A stretch of DNA of 64,000 nt from Solirubrobacter sp963736505 (GTDB lineage Bacteria; Actinomycetota; Thermoleophilia; Solirubrobacterales; Solirubrobacteraceae): NCBI GenBank assembly GCA_963736505.1, contig CAVTOZ010000005.1, forward strand, positions 620,001 through 684,000. Reading direction: 5' to 3'. Below the pieces are notes generated by a model. That model was not told the DNA's origin and did not search any database. It saw nothing but the letters and a program-made list of their open reading frames with translations. The translations under genes were made by a program, and so were the position numbers. Of this stretch, positions 43,715 to 51,822 are shown piece after piece (position 1 is the first letter of the stretch; each line of letters opens with the position of its first letter).

Positions 43715-43860
43715 GTCGTCTAACGAGAACGGGCCGCCCCGAAGGACGGCCCACCGGCGTGCAGGGCTCTTGATTAAGGGTTTTCGCCGTCCGGTCGACG
43801 GCCGTCGAGGCCCGACCTCGCCCTCCGGGCGCGGCCGGGCCTTACGACCTACCTGCGACG

Positions 43861-44247
43861 TTACTTGATCTCGACGGAGGCGCCGGCCTCTTCGAGCTCG
43901 CCCTTGAGCTTGTCCGCCTCGTCGCGGTCGACGCCTGACTTGACCGGGCCGGGCGCGTCGTCGACGAGCGCCTTGGCCTCCTTGAGGCCGAGGCCGGTCG
44001 CCGCGCGGACGACCTTGATGACCTGGATCTTCTTGTCGCCGGCGCCCGTGAGGACGACGTCGAACGCGGTCTGCTCCTCCTCGGGCTCGGCGGCGTCGCC
44101 GCCACCGCCGGCGCCGGCGGCCGGCGCGGCGCTCATCGCCGCGGCGGAGACGCCGAACGCCTCCTCGAGGGCCTTGATGCGCTCGGAGAGCTCGAGCACG
44201 GAGATCGACTTGAGCTCGTCGATCCAATCCTGGGTGCTGGTGGCCAT
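43861..44247 (-). CDS. rplL: Ribosomal protein bL12 (L7/L12)
   Basis: 128 residues: N-terminal dimerisation helices (VLELSERIKALEEAFGV), an Ala/Gly-rich hinge, and a C-terminal factor-binding domain (KIQVIKVVRAATGLGLKEAKALVDDAP). ATG 44247 has an aggagg site within the end of rplJ. Confidence 0.98.
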   Translation of the reverse strand: MATSTQDWIDELKSISVLELSERIKALEEAFGVSAAAMSAAPAAGAGGGGDAAEPEEEQTAFDVVLTGAGDKKIQVIKVVRAATGLGLKEAKALVDDAPGPVKSGVDRDEADKLKGELEEAGASVEIK

Positions 44248-44250
44248 TTC

Positions 44251-44901
44251 TTAGTCCTCCTGGGTCTCAGTGCTGGAAGTGTCTTCGGCGGGAGCCTCGG
44301 CCTCGGCGGCCGGTGCGGCCTCCTCGGCGGGCGCCTCGGCCGGTGCGGCCTCGGCGGCGGGTGCGGGCGCGCTGCCGCCCACCAGGCCCTGGTCGGCGAT
44401 CTGCTGCAGCTGGCGGGCGAAGCCGGCGATGATGTTGTTCAGCGCCGTCACCAGACCGGTGAGCGGCGAGGCGACCATGCCGACGAGCCGGGCCTCGAGG
44501 ACCTCGCGGCTCGGGAGCTGCGCGATCGCGTCGACCTCGTCGCCCGTGAGCGGGGCGCCGTTCATCCAGCCGCCCTTGAACTCGAGCAGCGTGTTGCCGG
44601 TGCCGCGGCGGAAGTCGCGCAGCGCCTTGGCGGCGGCCGCCGCGTCGCCGCGGACGAACGTCATCGCCGTCGGGCCATGCAGCAGCTCCTTCAGCCCCGC
44701 GGCGCCGGCCTGATCGGCCGCGCGCTCGCCGAGCGTGTTCTTGACCACGCGGAACGACGCGTCGGCGTCGCGCAGCTTGGTGCGCAGCTCAGCGGCCTGC
44801 GGCACGGAGATGCCGCGGTAGTCGACGGCGTAGACCGCCTCCGACTCGCTGATCTGCCCGGCCACCTCGTCGATGACCGCGGCCTTCTGGTCTCGGTTCA
44901 A
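44251..44901 (-). CDS. rplJ: Ribosomal protein uL10
   Basis: 216 residues; the N-terminal 170 match the L10 fold and L12-binding helix, and a long Ala/Glu/Pro-rich tail (about 45 residues, AEAAPAEAPAEEAAPAAEAE) follows. Start is TTG at 44901 with aggagg 8 nt upstream. No typical L10 leader RNA was recognised in the 65-bp gap before it. Confidence 0.97.
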   Translation of the reverse strand: MNRDQKAAVIDEVAGQISESEAVYAVDYRGISVPQAAELRTKLRDADASFRVVKNTLGERAADQAGAAGLKELLHGPTAMTFVRGDAAAAAKALRDFRRGTGNTLLEFKGGWMNGAPLTGDEVDAIAQLPSREVLEARLVGMVASPLTGLVTALNNIIAGFARQLQQIADQGLVGGSAPAPAAEAAPAEAPAEEAAPAAEAEAPAEDTSSTETQED

Positions 44902-44953
44902 GCTATTCCTCCTATCCCGGTCTTACGCGCGCTAGCGCGGCCGGAGTCTGTGG

Positions 44954-44989
44954 AGGAGGCTGTCGGCTATGCGGCCGAAACAGCCTCCT
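44954..44989. promoter_or_regulatory. Hairpin at the rplA-rplJ junction
   Basis: Stem aggaggctgt / acagcctcct (10 bp) overlapping the last codons of rplA. It could attenuate or stabilise transcripts between the two genes. Confidence 0.5.
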
Positions 44990-45692
44990 GCTCAACAAGA
45001 TCCTTGGTGCGCGAAGGATCGACCTTCACGCCCGGGCCCATCGTCGACGCCATCACGACCGAGCGGATGTACTTGCCCTTGGCCGCGGACGGCTTCGCGC
45101 GGTTGAGCTCCTCGATCACGGCCGAGTAGTTCTCCAGCAGGTGCTCGTCCGGGAACGACGTCTTGCCGACGGTCATGTGCACGATCGCGGTGCGGTCGGT
45201 GCGGTACTCGACCTTGCCCGCCTTGGACTCCTCGACGGCCTTGCCGACGTCCATCGTGACCGTCCCGACCTTCGGGTTCGGCATCTTGCCCTGCGGGCCG
45301 AGGATGCGGCCGAGGCGGCCGACGATCGGCATCATGTCGGGCGTCGCGATCGCGACGTCGAAGTCGGTGAAGCCCTCCTGCACGCGCGTCGCCAGGTCCT
45401 CGGCGCCGACGATGTCCGCGCCGGCCTCCTCGGCCTCGCGCGCCTTGTCGCCCTTGGCGAACACGGCGACCTTGACGTCCTTGCCGAGCCCGTGCGGCAG
45501 CGCGATGGTGCCGCGCAGCTGCTCGTCGGCGTGGCGGACGTTCAGGCCCGTGCGGAAGTGGACCTCGACGGACTCGTCGAACTTCGCCCGCTTGAGCTCC
45601 TTGATCAGCCGGATCGCCTCGTGCGGCGTGTACTCGTGCTGGCGGTCGACCTTCTCGCGGGCCGCGCGGTACGTCTTGCCATGCGTCGCCAT
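44967..45692 (-). CDS. rplA: Ribosomal protein uL1
   Basis: 241 residues, typical L1 with MMPIVGRLGRILGPQGKMPNPK and the final GPGVKVD. Its ATG overlaps the rplK stop (TAATG). Tail carries a hairpin-encoding sequence. Confidence 0.98.
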   Translation of the reverse strand: MATHGKTYRAAREKVDRQHEYTPHEAIRLIKELKRAKFDESVEVHFRTGLNVRHADEQLRGTIALPHGLGKDVKVAVFAKGDKAREAEEAGADIVGAEDLATRVQEGFTDFDVAIATPDMMPIVGRLGRILGPQGKMPNPKVGTVTMDVGKAVEESKAGKVEYRTDRTAIVHMTVGKTSFPDEHLLENYSAVIEELNRAKPSAAKGKYIRSVVMASTMGPGVKVDPSRTKDLVEQEAVSAA

Positions 45693-46117
45693 TACGCCAC
45701 GACCTCCACGCCCATCGAGCGGGCGGTGCCCGCGATGATCTTCGCGGCCTGATCCACGTCGTGCGCGTTCAGGTCGCCCAGCTTCTTCTCGGCGATCTGG
45801 CGGACCTGGTCCTGCGTGATCGTCCCCACCTTGGTGCGGTTCGGCTCGCCGGAGCCCTTCTCGATGCCGATCGCCTGCCGGATCAGCACCGCCGCCGGCG
45901 GCGTCTTGGTGACGAACGTGAAGGAGCGGTCCTCGAAGACCGTGATGACGACGGGGATCGTCACCCCCATGTCGGAGGACGTCTGGGCGTTGAACGCCTT
46001 GACGAACTCCATGATGTTGATGCCGTGCTGGCCCAGCGCGGGGCCGACGGGCGGCGCCGGCGAGGCCTGGCCTCCGGGCGCCTGCAGCTTGATGGTTGTA
46101 AGAACCTTCTTGGCCAT
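45692..46117 (-). CDS. rplK: Ribosomal protein uL11
   Basis: 141 residues: N-terminal IKLQAPGGQASPAPPVGPAL (thiostrepton-binding/GTPase-associated domain) and C-terminal RNA-binding domain (GTARSMGVEV). ATG 46117 sits 2 nt after the nusG stop. Confidence 0.98.
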   Translation of the reverse strand: MAKKVLTTIKLQAPGGQASPAPPVGPALGQHGINIMEFVKAFNAQTSSDMGVTIPVVITVFEDRSFTFVTKTPPAAVLIRQAIGIEKGSGEPNRTKVGTITQDQVRQIAEKKLGDLNAHDVDQAAKIIAGTARSMGVEVVA

Positions 46118-46119
46118 GT

Positions 46120-46641
46120 CTAGATCTTCTTCACCTGGTCGTACCCGACCTCCACGGGCGTCTCGCGCCCGAAGATGGAGACCAGGACCTTGAGCTTGCT
46201 CGCGTCCTCGTTGATCTCCGAGATCTCCCCGGAGAAGTCGGACAACGGGCCGGAGATCACCTTGACGGACTCGCCGATCGTGAACTGCGTGCGCGTCGGA
46301 CGCGCGACCGCGACCTCGCGGTGCAGCAGCCTGTCGACCTCGGCCTGCGTGAGCGGGATCGGCTCGTTGGACGCGCCGACGAACCCGGTCACGCCCGGGG
46401 TTCCCTTGACGACCTGCCACGAATCCTCGTTGAGGTCCATGTTCACCAGCACGTAGCCGGGCATGGTCCGCTTCTCGACCGTGACCTTCTGGTTGTCCTT
46501 CATCTCCTGGACCGTCTCGGTCGGGACGACGACCTGGCGCACGGCGCGCGCCTGGTTGAGCGAGGACACACGGTGCTCGAGATTCTGCTTGACCTTGTTC
46601 TCGTGCCCCGAGTAGGTGTTGATCACGTACCAGCGAAACAT
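46120..46641 (-). CDS. nusG: Transcription elongation/termination factor NusG
   Basis: 173 residues: NGN domain (RWYVINTYSGHENKVKQNLE, MPGYVLVNM) and C-terminal KOW domain (GESVKVISGPLSDFSGEI). Normal length; in the usual place between secE and rplK. Confidence 0.97.
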   Translation of the reverse strand: MFRWYVINTYSGHENKVKQNLEHRVSSLNQARAVRQVVVPTETVQEMKDNQKVTVEKRTMPGYVLVNMDLNEDSWQVVKGTPGVTGFVGASNEPIPLTQAEVDRLLHREVAVARPTRTQFTIGESVKVISGPLSDFSGEISEINEDASKLKVLVSIFGRETPVEVGYDQVKKI

Positions 46642-46648
46642 TTAGCTC

Positions 46649-47086
46649 TCAGAGGATTGCCTGGATGATGGGATTCCAGAGCGCGTCGAGCGCGCCCAGA
46701 TAGGCGCCGGCGACCAGCACGAACCCGATGACGACGGCCGTGCCCTGACCGACATGACGCCGGTCCGGCCACTGGACGCGCTTGAGCTCGTTCCACGACG
46801 CGCGGATGAAGTCGGCGGCGCGCCCGAAGATGCCCTTGCGCGGGCCTCCGTGGACGACCTCGTGCTCCTCGACCGGCCCGCGGCCGCCGCGCCCGCCGAC
46901 CTCGGGGGGCTCAGCGCCCTCCTCGGCCAGCCGCGCCTCGGTCACGTCGGGCAGCGCCTGCGCGAGCGGACCGCTCGGGTCCGTCCCGCCGAGCCCGGCG
47001 TCGCGGACGTCATCGGCCGGAAGGCCGGTCTCGTCCGCATCCGGGCGCGGGCGCCTACGGCGCTGTCGCTGACGATCGCTGGCCAT
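46649..47086 (-). CDS. secE: Preprotein translocase subunit SecE
   Basis: 145 residues. The C-terminal 60 form the SecE core (SWNELKRVQWPDRR then one transmembrane helix); the N-terminal 80 are a charged, low-complexity extension, as in many actinobacteria. Acts in the inner membrane with SecY/SecG. Confidence 0.95.
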   Translation of the reverse strand: MASDRQRQRRRRPRPDADETGLPADDVRDAGLGGTDPSGPLAQALPDVTEARLAEEGAEPPEVGGRGGRGPVEEHEVVHGGPRKGIFGRAADFIRASWNELKRVQWPDRRHVGQGTAVVIGFVLVAGAYLGALDALWNPIIQAIL

Positions 47087-47095
47087 CGCGGATGC

Positions 47096-47260
47096 CTAGC
47101 GCGTCTCGCGGTGCCCGGTGTGTCGACGGCACCACTTGCAGTACTTACGCAGCGTGATGCGATCGGGGTTGTTGCGCTTGGACTTCTTGGTCTGATAGTT
47201 CCGGCGCTTACAGTCCTCGCAGGCGAGGGTGACAGCGATCCGGACGTCTCCGCGGGCCAT
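47096..47260 (-). CDS. rpmG: Ribosomal protein bL33
   Basis: 54 residues with the zinc-ribbon cysteines CEDC and CKWC, so the zinc-containing form. ATG at 47260; a longer frame to 47326 lacks support. First gene of the cluster. Confidence 0.96.
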   Translation of the reverse strand: MARGDVRIAVTLACEDCKRRNYQTKKSKRNNPDRITLRKYCKWCRRHTGHRETR

Positions 47261-47389
47261 GACGGCGTGCTCCGAGAGTCGTGGTTCGACACAAAGGAAA
47301 ACCCCGCACCGGCGCGAGGTCGGCAACGAAGGATAGCGCTCGGCGCGCGACGTCCGCTCGGTCGGCTTCGAAGGCCGTGCCTGCGCCGA

Positions 47390-49420
47390 CTAGCACAGGC
47401 CCATGAAGTGGCACGCGACGATGCCCGGGCGCTCGACAGGACGCCCCGCGGCGGCCGACCAGGCGAGCCTGACGAGCTGCGCGTGCGTCCAGGCCAGCGG
47501 CGTCGCCGAGCGGGTTCCGCCGCCCGCCTTCGAGCTCGGCTCGCGGGCGTCCCACACCTGCTCGGGGAGCATCCCGCCGTCGTTGGCGGCGGCCGCCATG
47601 GCGGCCAGCTGGGCCGTCGCCGGGCGGCCGGCGGCGAGCTCGTACTCGCCGCGCTCGCCGCTCAGGACCGGCCACAGCCGGCCGAGCGTCCGGCGCGCGC
47701 CGTCGGAGTACAGCTGCCACGGCCCGCCGTCGCGCTGCTCGCCGTAGCCGTCGTCGGTGTAGCGGTGCCCGCCGAGCTGCGCGTCGGCGACGGCGAGCGA
47801 GTTGACGATCGCGGGATCGCCCGGCGCCTTGATCCCGAGCCGCACGAGCTCGAGGAAGCTCGGGTCCACGACCTTGCGCTGGTCGATCGCGCCCGGCCCG
47901 GAGTCACCGATCGCGTACGTGGTGCCGCTGTCGGGCCGGCGGTCGGTCGTCAGGCGCAGGTAGTACGGCTTCGGCGCGTACGGGCCGTTGGAGGTCGCGG
48001 TCCACTTCTCGACGTTGGCCGCCCACTCGTCGGCCATGCGCGTGTACGTGCTCGCGCGCGTGCCGTCGCCGTTGCGGACGGCCAGGTCGGACGCGCACAC
48101 GAGCGCCGCGACCTCCGCGGCGATCGTCCCGGGCGAGTAGCCCTCCTCGCCGCCCCAGCGATCTGCCGACGCGGGCCCGCTCTTGACGATCGCGTCGGCG
48201 GCCGCGCGGACGCGCCGCCAGGTCTTGGAGTCGAAGCGCCCGAGCTGCCACGCGAGCAGGATCGGGAGCGCGGCCTGGTCGAGCTCGACCGTCGTGTCGA
48301 CCGCGGTGCCGTCGACCTCGGTGCTCGCCGGCATCGTGCCGTCGTCGCCGAGCTGCTTGCCGAGCATGAAGTCGAGCGCGCGGCCGGCCAGCGCCTTGTC
48401 GCCGGCGGAGATCTCGGCCGTGGCGATCGCGTACTCGTCGCGCGCGCGCACGACGTGGTAGAGGCTCGACGGCGCGTTCTCGTCGATCGTCAGCCGCCCG
48501 TAGCCCCACGGCATCGACGGCGACGCGACGAACGCGCCCGGGTGCGTCTTGTCCTCGTCCGCCTTGAGCATGAGCAGCGACGTCTCGTACTCGCCGAGGA
48601 TCGGCGCCGCCGAGGCGGGCGCCGGGTTCAGCCGCGCCCGGTAGGCGGCCCAGGCCAAGGCGTAGCCGGCGGCGACCGCGTCGAAGCCGCTCTTCAGCGA
48701 CGCCTGCGCGGCGCGCAGGGCGAGCGTGGCGCGCTTGCCGAACGCGAGCGCGAGCGTGAGGTCCTGATGGCCCGTCAGGCCGGTCAGCCGCGTGCGCGCG
48801 GCCTGCACGACATTGCCCGGGCGCAGCGCGTCGTAGTTCTTGGCGAGCAGGTCGTTCTCATGGCCGGCGTAGCCCGACGAGGTCTTCGTGAACGCGGGCC
48901 GCGCGACGAGCGCGCTGGCGGCGTGCACGTCGTGCGCGAGCAGGACGTGCCCGCGCGTCCACGCGACGTCGTCGTCGCCGTCGTTGGACAGCGCCGGGTC
49001 GAGCCGCAGCGCCAGCCGGTGCGCCTTGCCGTCGAGCGACTCGAGCTTCACGCGCACGAGCACGACCGCGCGCGCCGGGTCGGTCACGTAGGTCTTCGTC
49101 AGCCGCCAGCGCGAGGTCGCGACGGTCTGGCGGAAGGTCAGCGAGCCGGCGAGCCGCTCGACCTTGCCGGTCCCCGCCGACTCGCCCTGGTCGCCGACCA
49201 CGAACTCGAGGTCGCGGACCGCGGGCGTCCCGAGGTCGGGGTAGTAGACCTCGGTCAGCTCGCGTGCGCGCAGCGTGAACCAGACCTTGCTCGCGCGCGT
49301 CGTCGAGGTGCCGAAGCCGTGCTTGTCGGCCGCCGTCCAGTCCGCCGCGTCGCCCGGCGCCCCGGGTGCCCGGTCACGTGCGTAGGCGGGGGCGGCGGCG
49401 AGGCATAGGCTGGCCAGCAT
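47390..49420 (-). CDS. Secreted GH15 glucoamylase/glucodextranase-like hydrolase
   Basis: A 676-residue exported glycoside hydrolase. An N-terminal beta-sandwich (glucodextranase N-domain type, KHGFGTSTTRASKVWFTL and VYYPDLGTPAVRDLEFVV) precedes an (alpha/alpha)6 catalytic domain with GYGRLTIDENAPSSLYHVVRARDEYA, ELDQAALPI and the RWGGEEGYSP region containing the general acid. The enzyme should release glucose from alpha-glucans. Start: ATG 49420 gives a very short signal peptide; a GTG at 49477 adds Arg-rich residues (VLRSRNRCW) and would make a better one but overlaps the divergent hydrolase gene by 59 bp. Confidence 0.87.
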   Translation of the reverse strand: MLASLCLAAAPAYARDRAPGAPGDAADWTAADKHGFGTSTTRASKVWFTLRARELTEVYYPDLGTPAVRDLEFVVGDQGESAGTGKVERLAGSLTFRQTVATSRWRLTKTYVTDPARAVVLVRVKLESLDGKAHRLALRLDPALSNDGDDDVAWTRGHVLLAHDVHAASALVARPAFTKTSSGYAGHENDLLAKNYDALRPGNVVQAARTRLTGLTGHQDLTLALAFGKRATLALRAAQASLKSGFDAVAAGYALAWAAYRARLNPAPASAAPILGEYETSLLMLKADEDKTHPGAFVASPSMPWGYGRLTIDENAPSSLYHVVRARDEYAIATAEISAGDKALAGRALDFMLGKQLGDDGTMPASTEVDGTAVDTTVELDQAALPILLAWQLGRFDSKTWRRVRAAADAIVKSGPASADRWGGEEGYSPGTIAAEVAALVCASDLAVRNGDGTRASTYTRMADEWAANVEKWTATSNGPYAPKPYYLRLTTDRRPDSGTTYAIGDSGPGAIDQRKVVDPSFLELVRLGIKAPGDPAIVNSLAVADAQLGGHRYTDDGYGEQRDGGPWQLYSDGARRTLGRLWPVLSGERGEYELAAGRPATAQLAAMAAAANDGGMLPEQVWDAREPSSKAGGGTRSATPLAWTHAQLVRLAWSAAAGRPVERPGIVACHFMGLC

Positions 49421-50252
49421 GACCGTCGCGATCCCCGACGTTCCCGGCGTCCAGCACCGGTTCCTCGACCTCAGCACGGGCGTCACCGTACACGTCGCCG
49501 AGGCTGGTCCGTCTGGCTCGCCCGCGGTACTCGCGCTGCACGGCTGGCCGCAGCACTGGTACGCGTGGCGGAGCGTCTTCCCGCTGCTCGCCGACCACCG
49601 CGTGATCGCGCCCGACCTGCGCGGGCTCGGCTGGTCGGGCTGGCCGGCCGACGGCGACTTCCGCAAGGCGCGCATGGCCGAGGACGCGGTCGCCCTGCTC
49701 GACAAGCTGGGGATCGAGCGCGCGCTGCTGGTGGGCCACGACTGGGGCGCCTACGCCGGCTTCATCGCTGCGCTGGGCACGCCGGAGCGCTTCAGCGGCT
49801 TCGTCGCGACGGCGATCCCGCACCCGTGGCAGCCGCGCTCGCGGGTGCTGCGCAACGCGCACCGGTTCGCCTACCAGCCGCTGGTCGCCGCCTTCCCGAG
49901 CCTGATGCCGCGGCTCACGGCCAAGGCGCTGCGCGCGATGCTCGGCGACGGCCCCGATCCGGGCGGCACCGCCGAGTTCGTCGCGACCTACCGCGAGCCG
50001 CGCCGGGCGCAGGCGGCCAGCCGCCTGTACCGCGACTTCCTGCGCCACGAGGTGCACTCGCCCGTGCGCGGGCGCCTGACGATCCCGACGCGCCTGCTGT
50101 ACGGCACGCGCGACCCGCTCGGCGCCGACTTCGCCGAGGGGCTGGAGCGCCACGGCGACGACGCGCGCACGATCATGCTCGACGGCTGCGGCCACCGCGT
50201 CCCCGAGGAGCGCCCGGAGGCGGTCGCCGAGGCGGTGCGCGCGCTCGGCTAG
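49419..50252 (+). CDS. Alpha/beta hydrolase, epoxide-hydrolase/dehalogenase-like
   Basis: 277 residues. HGWPQHWYAWR forms the oxyanion hole; the nucleophile elbow VGHDWGAYAG has Asp instead of Ser, the mark of epoxide hydrolases and haloalkane dehalogenases; the catalytic His is in DGCGHRVPEE. ATG 49419 shares the bases CATG with the opposite-strand glucoamylase start. Confidence 0.88.
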   Translation: MTVAIPDVPGVQHRFLDLSTGVTVHVAEAGPSGSPAVLALHGWPQHWYAWRSVFPLLADHRVIAPDLRGLGWSGWPADGDFRKARMAEDAVALLDKLGIERALLVGHDWGAYAGFIAALGTPERFSGFVATAIPHPWQPRSRVLRNAHRFAYQPLVAAFPSLMPRLTAKALRAMLGDGPDPGGTAEFVATYREPRRAQAASRLYRDFLRHEVHSPVRGRLTIPTRLLYGTRDPLGADFAEGLERHGDDARTIMLDGCGHRVPEERPEAVAEAVRALG

Positions 50253-50330
50253 TACACAGGCCGGGAATTCCGGTCGTAGCCGGTGACCGGCTGGGCGTGG
50301 CCGCGACCGCACGCGGGATGAGTCGACTCC

Positions 50331-50361
50331 TTGACATCGAGCGCGCTCGAAGGTCTAGCGT
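50331..50361 (+). promoter_or_regulatory. MerR-type promoter with 19-bp spacer and dyad
   Basis: TTGACA (50331-50336), a 19-bp spacer, then TAGCGT (50356-50361). The spacer holds the perfect 14-bp palindrome tcgagcgcgctcga (50337-50350). An overlong spacer with a dyad between -35 and -10 is the hallmark of MerR-regulated promoters. Transcription would begin close to the GTG at 50369, giving a leaderless mRNA. Confidence 0.7.
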
Positions 50362-50368
50362 CCGCGCC

Positions 50369-51238
50369 GTGAACACCAGGACATGGATCATCACGGGCGC
50401 GACCTCCGGCCTCGGGCTTGCCTTGGCCGAGGCCGCACTACAGTCCGGCGAGCAGGTCGTCGGCACCGCGCGTCGCGTCGCGCGCTTTGACCACCTGCGC
50501 GAGCGCTTCGGCGACATGCTGTTGCCTATCGAGCACGACGTCCGCAACACCGAGGCCGCCCCGGCCATCGTCGACGCCACCCTCAAGCGGTTCGGCACCG
50601 TTGACGTGCTGGTCAACAATGCCGGCGTCGGCCGCGTCGGCGCCGCCGAGGAGGTCACCGACGCCGAGCTGCGTGACATGCTGGCCCAGCACCTGCTCGG
50701 CCCCGCCTCGCTCGTGCGTGCCGTGCTGCCGCACATGCGCGAGGCCCGCTCCGGCGCGATCGTGCAAATGAGCAGCCAGGGTGGCCGCCTGTCGTTCCCG
50801 GGCGTGGGCAGCTACTCCGCGGGCAAGTTCGCGCTCGAGGGGTGGTCGGAGGCGCTCAGCGGTGAGCTCGCGCCTTACGGCATCCGCGTACTCATCGTCG
50901 AGCCGAGCCGCTTCCGCACCGGCTTCAACGCCGCCGACGTGCTGCTCACGTCGGCCGAGCGCCCCGAGTACGACGGCGTGATCGGCGCCATCCGCGCCGA
51001 CATGGCGGGCGCCGACGGCGCCCAGGAGGGCGACCCGGTCCGCGCCGCCGCCGCAATCCGCCACGTCGTCGACGCTCCCGAGGCCCCGCTGCGCCTGCCG
51101 CTCGGGGGCGAGGCCGTGCGCAACCTCACCGCCTCCTACGAGCGCCACCTCGACGAGGTCCGCCGGTGGCGGCAGGTGAGCGAGTCCGCTGACTTCCCCG
51201 ATGCCCCGTCGGCCGTGCGAGCATTCGCCCAGACCTGA
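50369..51238 (+). CDS. Short-chain dehydrogenase/reductase, MerR-controlled
   Basis: A 289-residue SDR with the NAD(P) motif TGATSGLG (residues 10-17), NNAG, and catalytic Tyr149 and Lys153 (SYSAGKFAL). The enzyme type is an oxidoreductase of unknown substrate. GTG start at 50369 immediately follows the promoter -10. Six bases separate its stop from the merR-type gene, with which it forms an operon. Confidence 0.87.
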   Translation: MNTRTWIITGATSGLGLALAEAALQSGEQVVGTARRVARFDHLRERFGDMLLPIEHDVRNTEAAPAIVDATLKRFGTVDVLVNNAGVGRVGAAEEVTDAELRDMLAQHLLGPASLVRAVLPHMREARSGAIVQMSSQGGRLSFPGVGSYSAGKFALEGWSEALSGELAPYGIRVLIVEPSRFRTGFNAADVLLTSAERPEYDGVIGAIRADMAGADGAQEGDPVRAAAAIRHVVDAPEAPLRLPLGGEAVRNLTASYERHLDEVRRWRQVSESADFPDAPSAVRAFAQT

Positions 51239-51244
51239 TCCACG

Positions 51245-51721
51245 ATGGCCACCGACGACCTCATAGCCCGCCTGCTCGACGCCACCGACGACGGGGCGGG
51301 CGCGTCGGTGGTCGACGCGCTGCACAACCTGCTCGACGACAGCACGATCGAGGCCGACGCGTTGCCGAAGACCATCGCGGAGGCGGCTGCGCTCACCAGG
51401 CTGAGCAGTTACACACTGCGCTACTACGAGGACGTTGGCCTCGTCCGCCCGCCGCGCAACGGCTCAGGGCACCGCGCCTACGACGCGGCCACCCTGCGCC
51501 GCCTCGTGTTCATCACGCGCATGCGCGCCTCCGGCATGACGATCCGCGACCTCACGCGCTACGTCGTGCTCGTTGAGCAGGGCCCGGCGACGGAGCCGGA
51601 GCGGCGCGCGATGATGCTCGCTCAACGCGCGCGCATCCAGCGGCAGCTGCGCGAGCTCACGTTGGCCCTTGAAGCCACCGAGTACAAGATCCGCATCTAC
51701 GGCGGACACCCGGGCGACTGA
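51245..51721 (+). CDS. MerR-family transcriptional regulator
   Basis: 158 residues. An N-terminal extension of about 40 residues precedes the MerR winged helix (TIAEAAALTRLSSYTLRYYEDVGLVRPPRNGSG, split over residues 43-75) and a coiled-coil dimerisation helix. It lacks Cys metal-binding residues, so it probably senses an organic ligand or redox state. It probably acts on the promoter at 50331, and so on itself. Confidence 0.88.
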   Translation: MATDDLIARLLDATDDGAGASVVDALHNLLDDSTIEADALPKTIAEAAALTRLSSYTLRYYEDVGLVRPPRNGSGHRAYDAATLRRLVFITRMRASGMTIRDLTRYVVLVEQGPATEPERRAMMLAQRARIQRQLRELTLALEATEYKIRIYGGHPGD

Positions 51722-51822
51722 GTCCTGCGAGATCTCGTCGTGGTCGCCGCCACAACCCGCCGAACTCGATCGTCAGCGTGGTGTCGGAGACGTGCGCACG
51801 GACGATCTTCCGGCCACCTCCG

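Noticed and set aside
44902..44966. L10 leader RNA before rplJ
   Set aside because: Gap is short and no conserved L10-leader fold was recognised; only a hairpin at the rplA end.
46754..49408. 884-codon plus-strand frame opposite secE, rpmG and the glucoamylase
   Set aside because: Covers several known genes on the other strand; no conserved domain.
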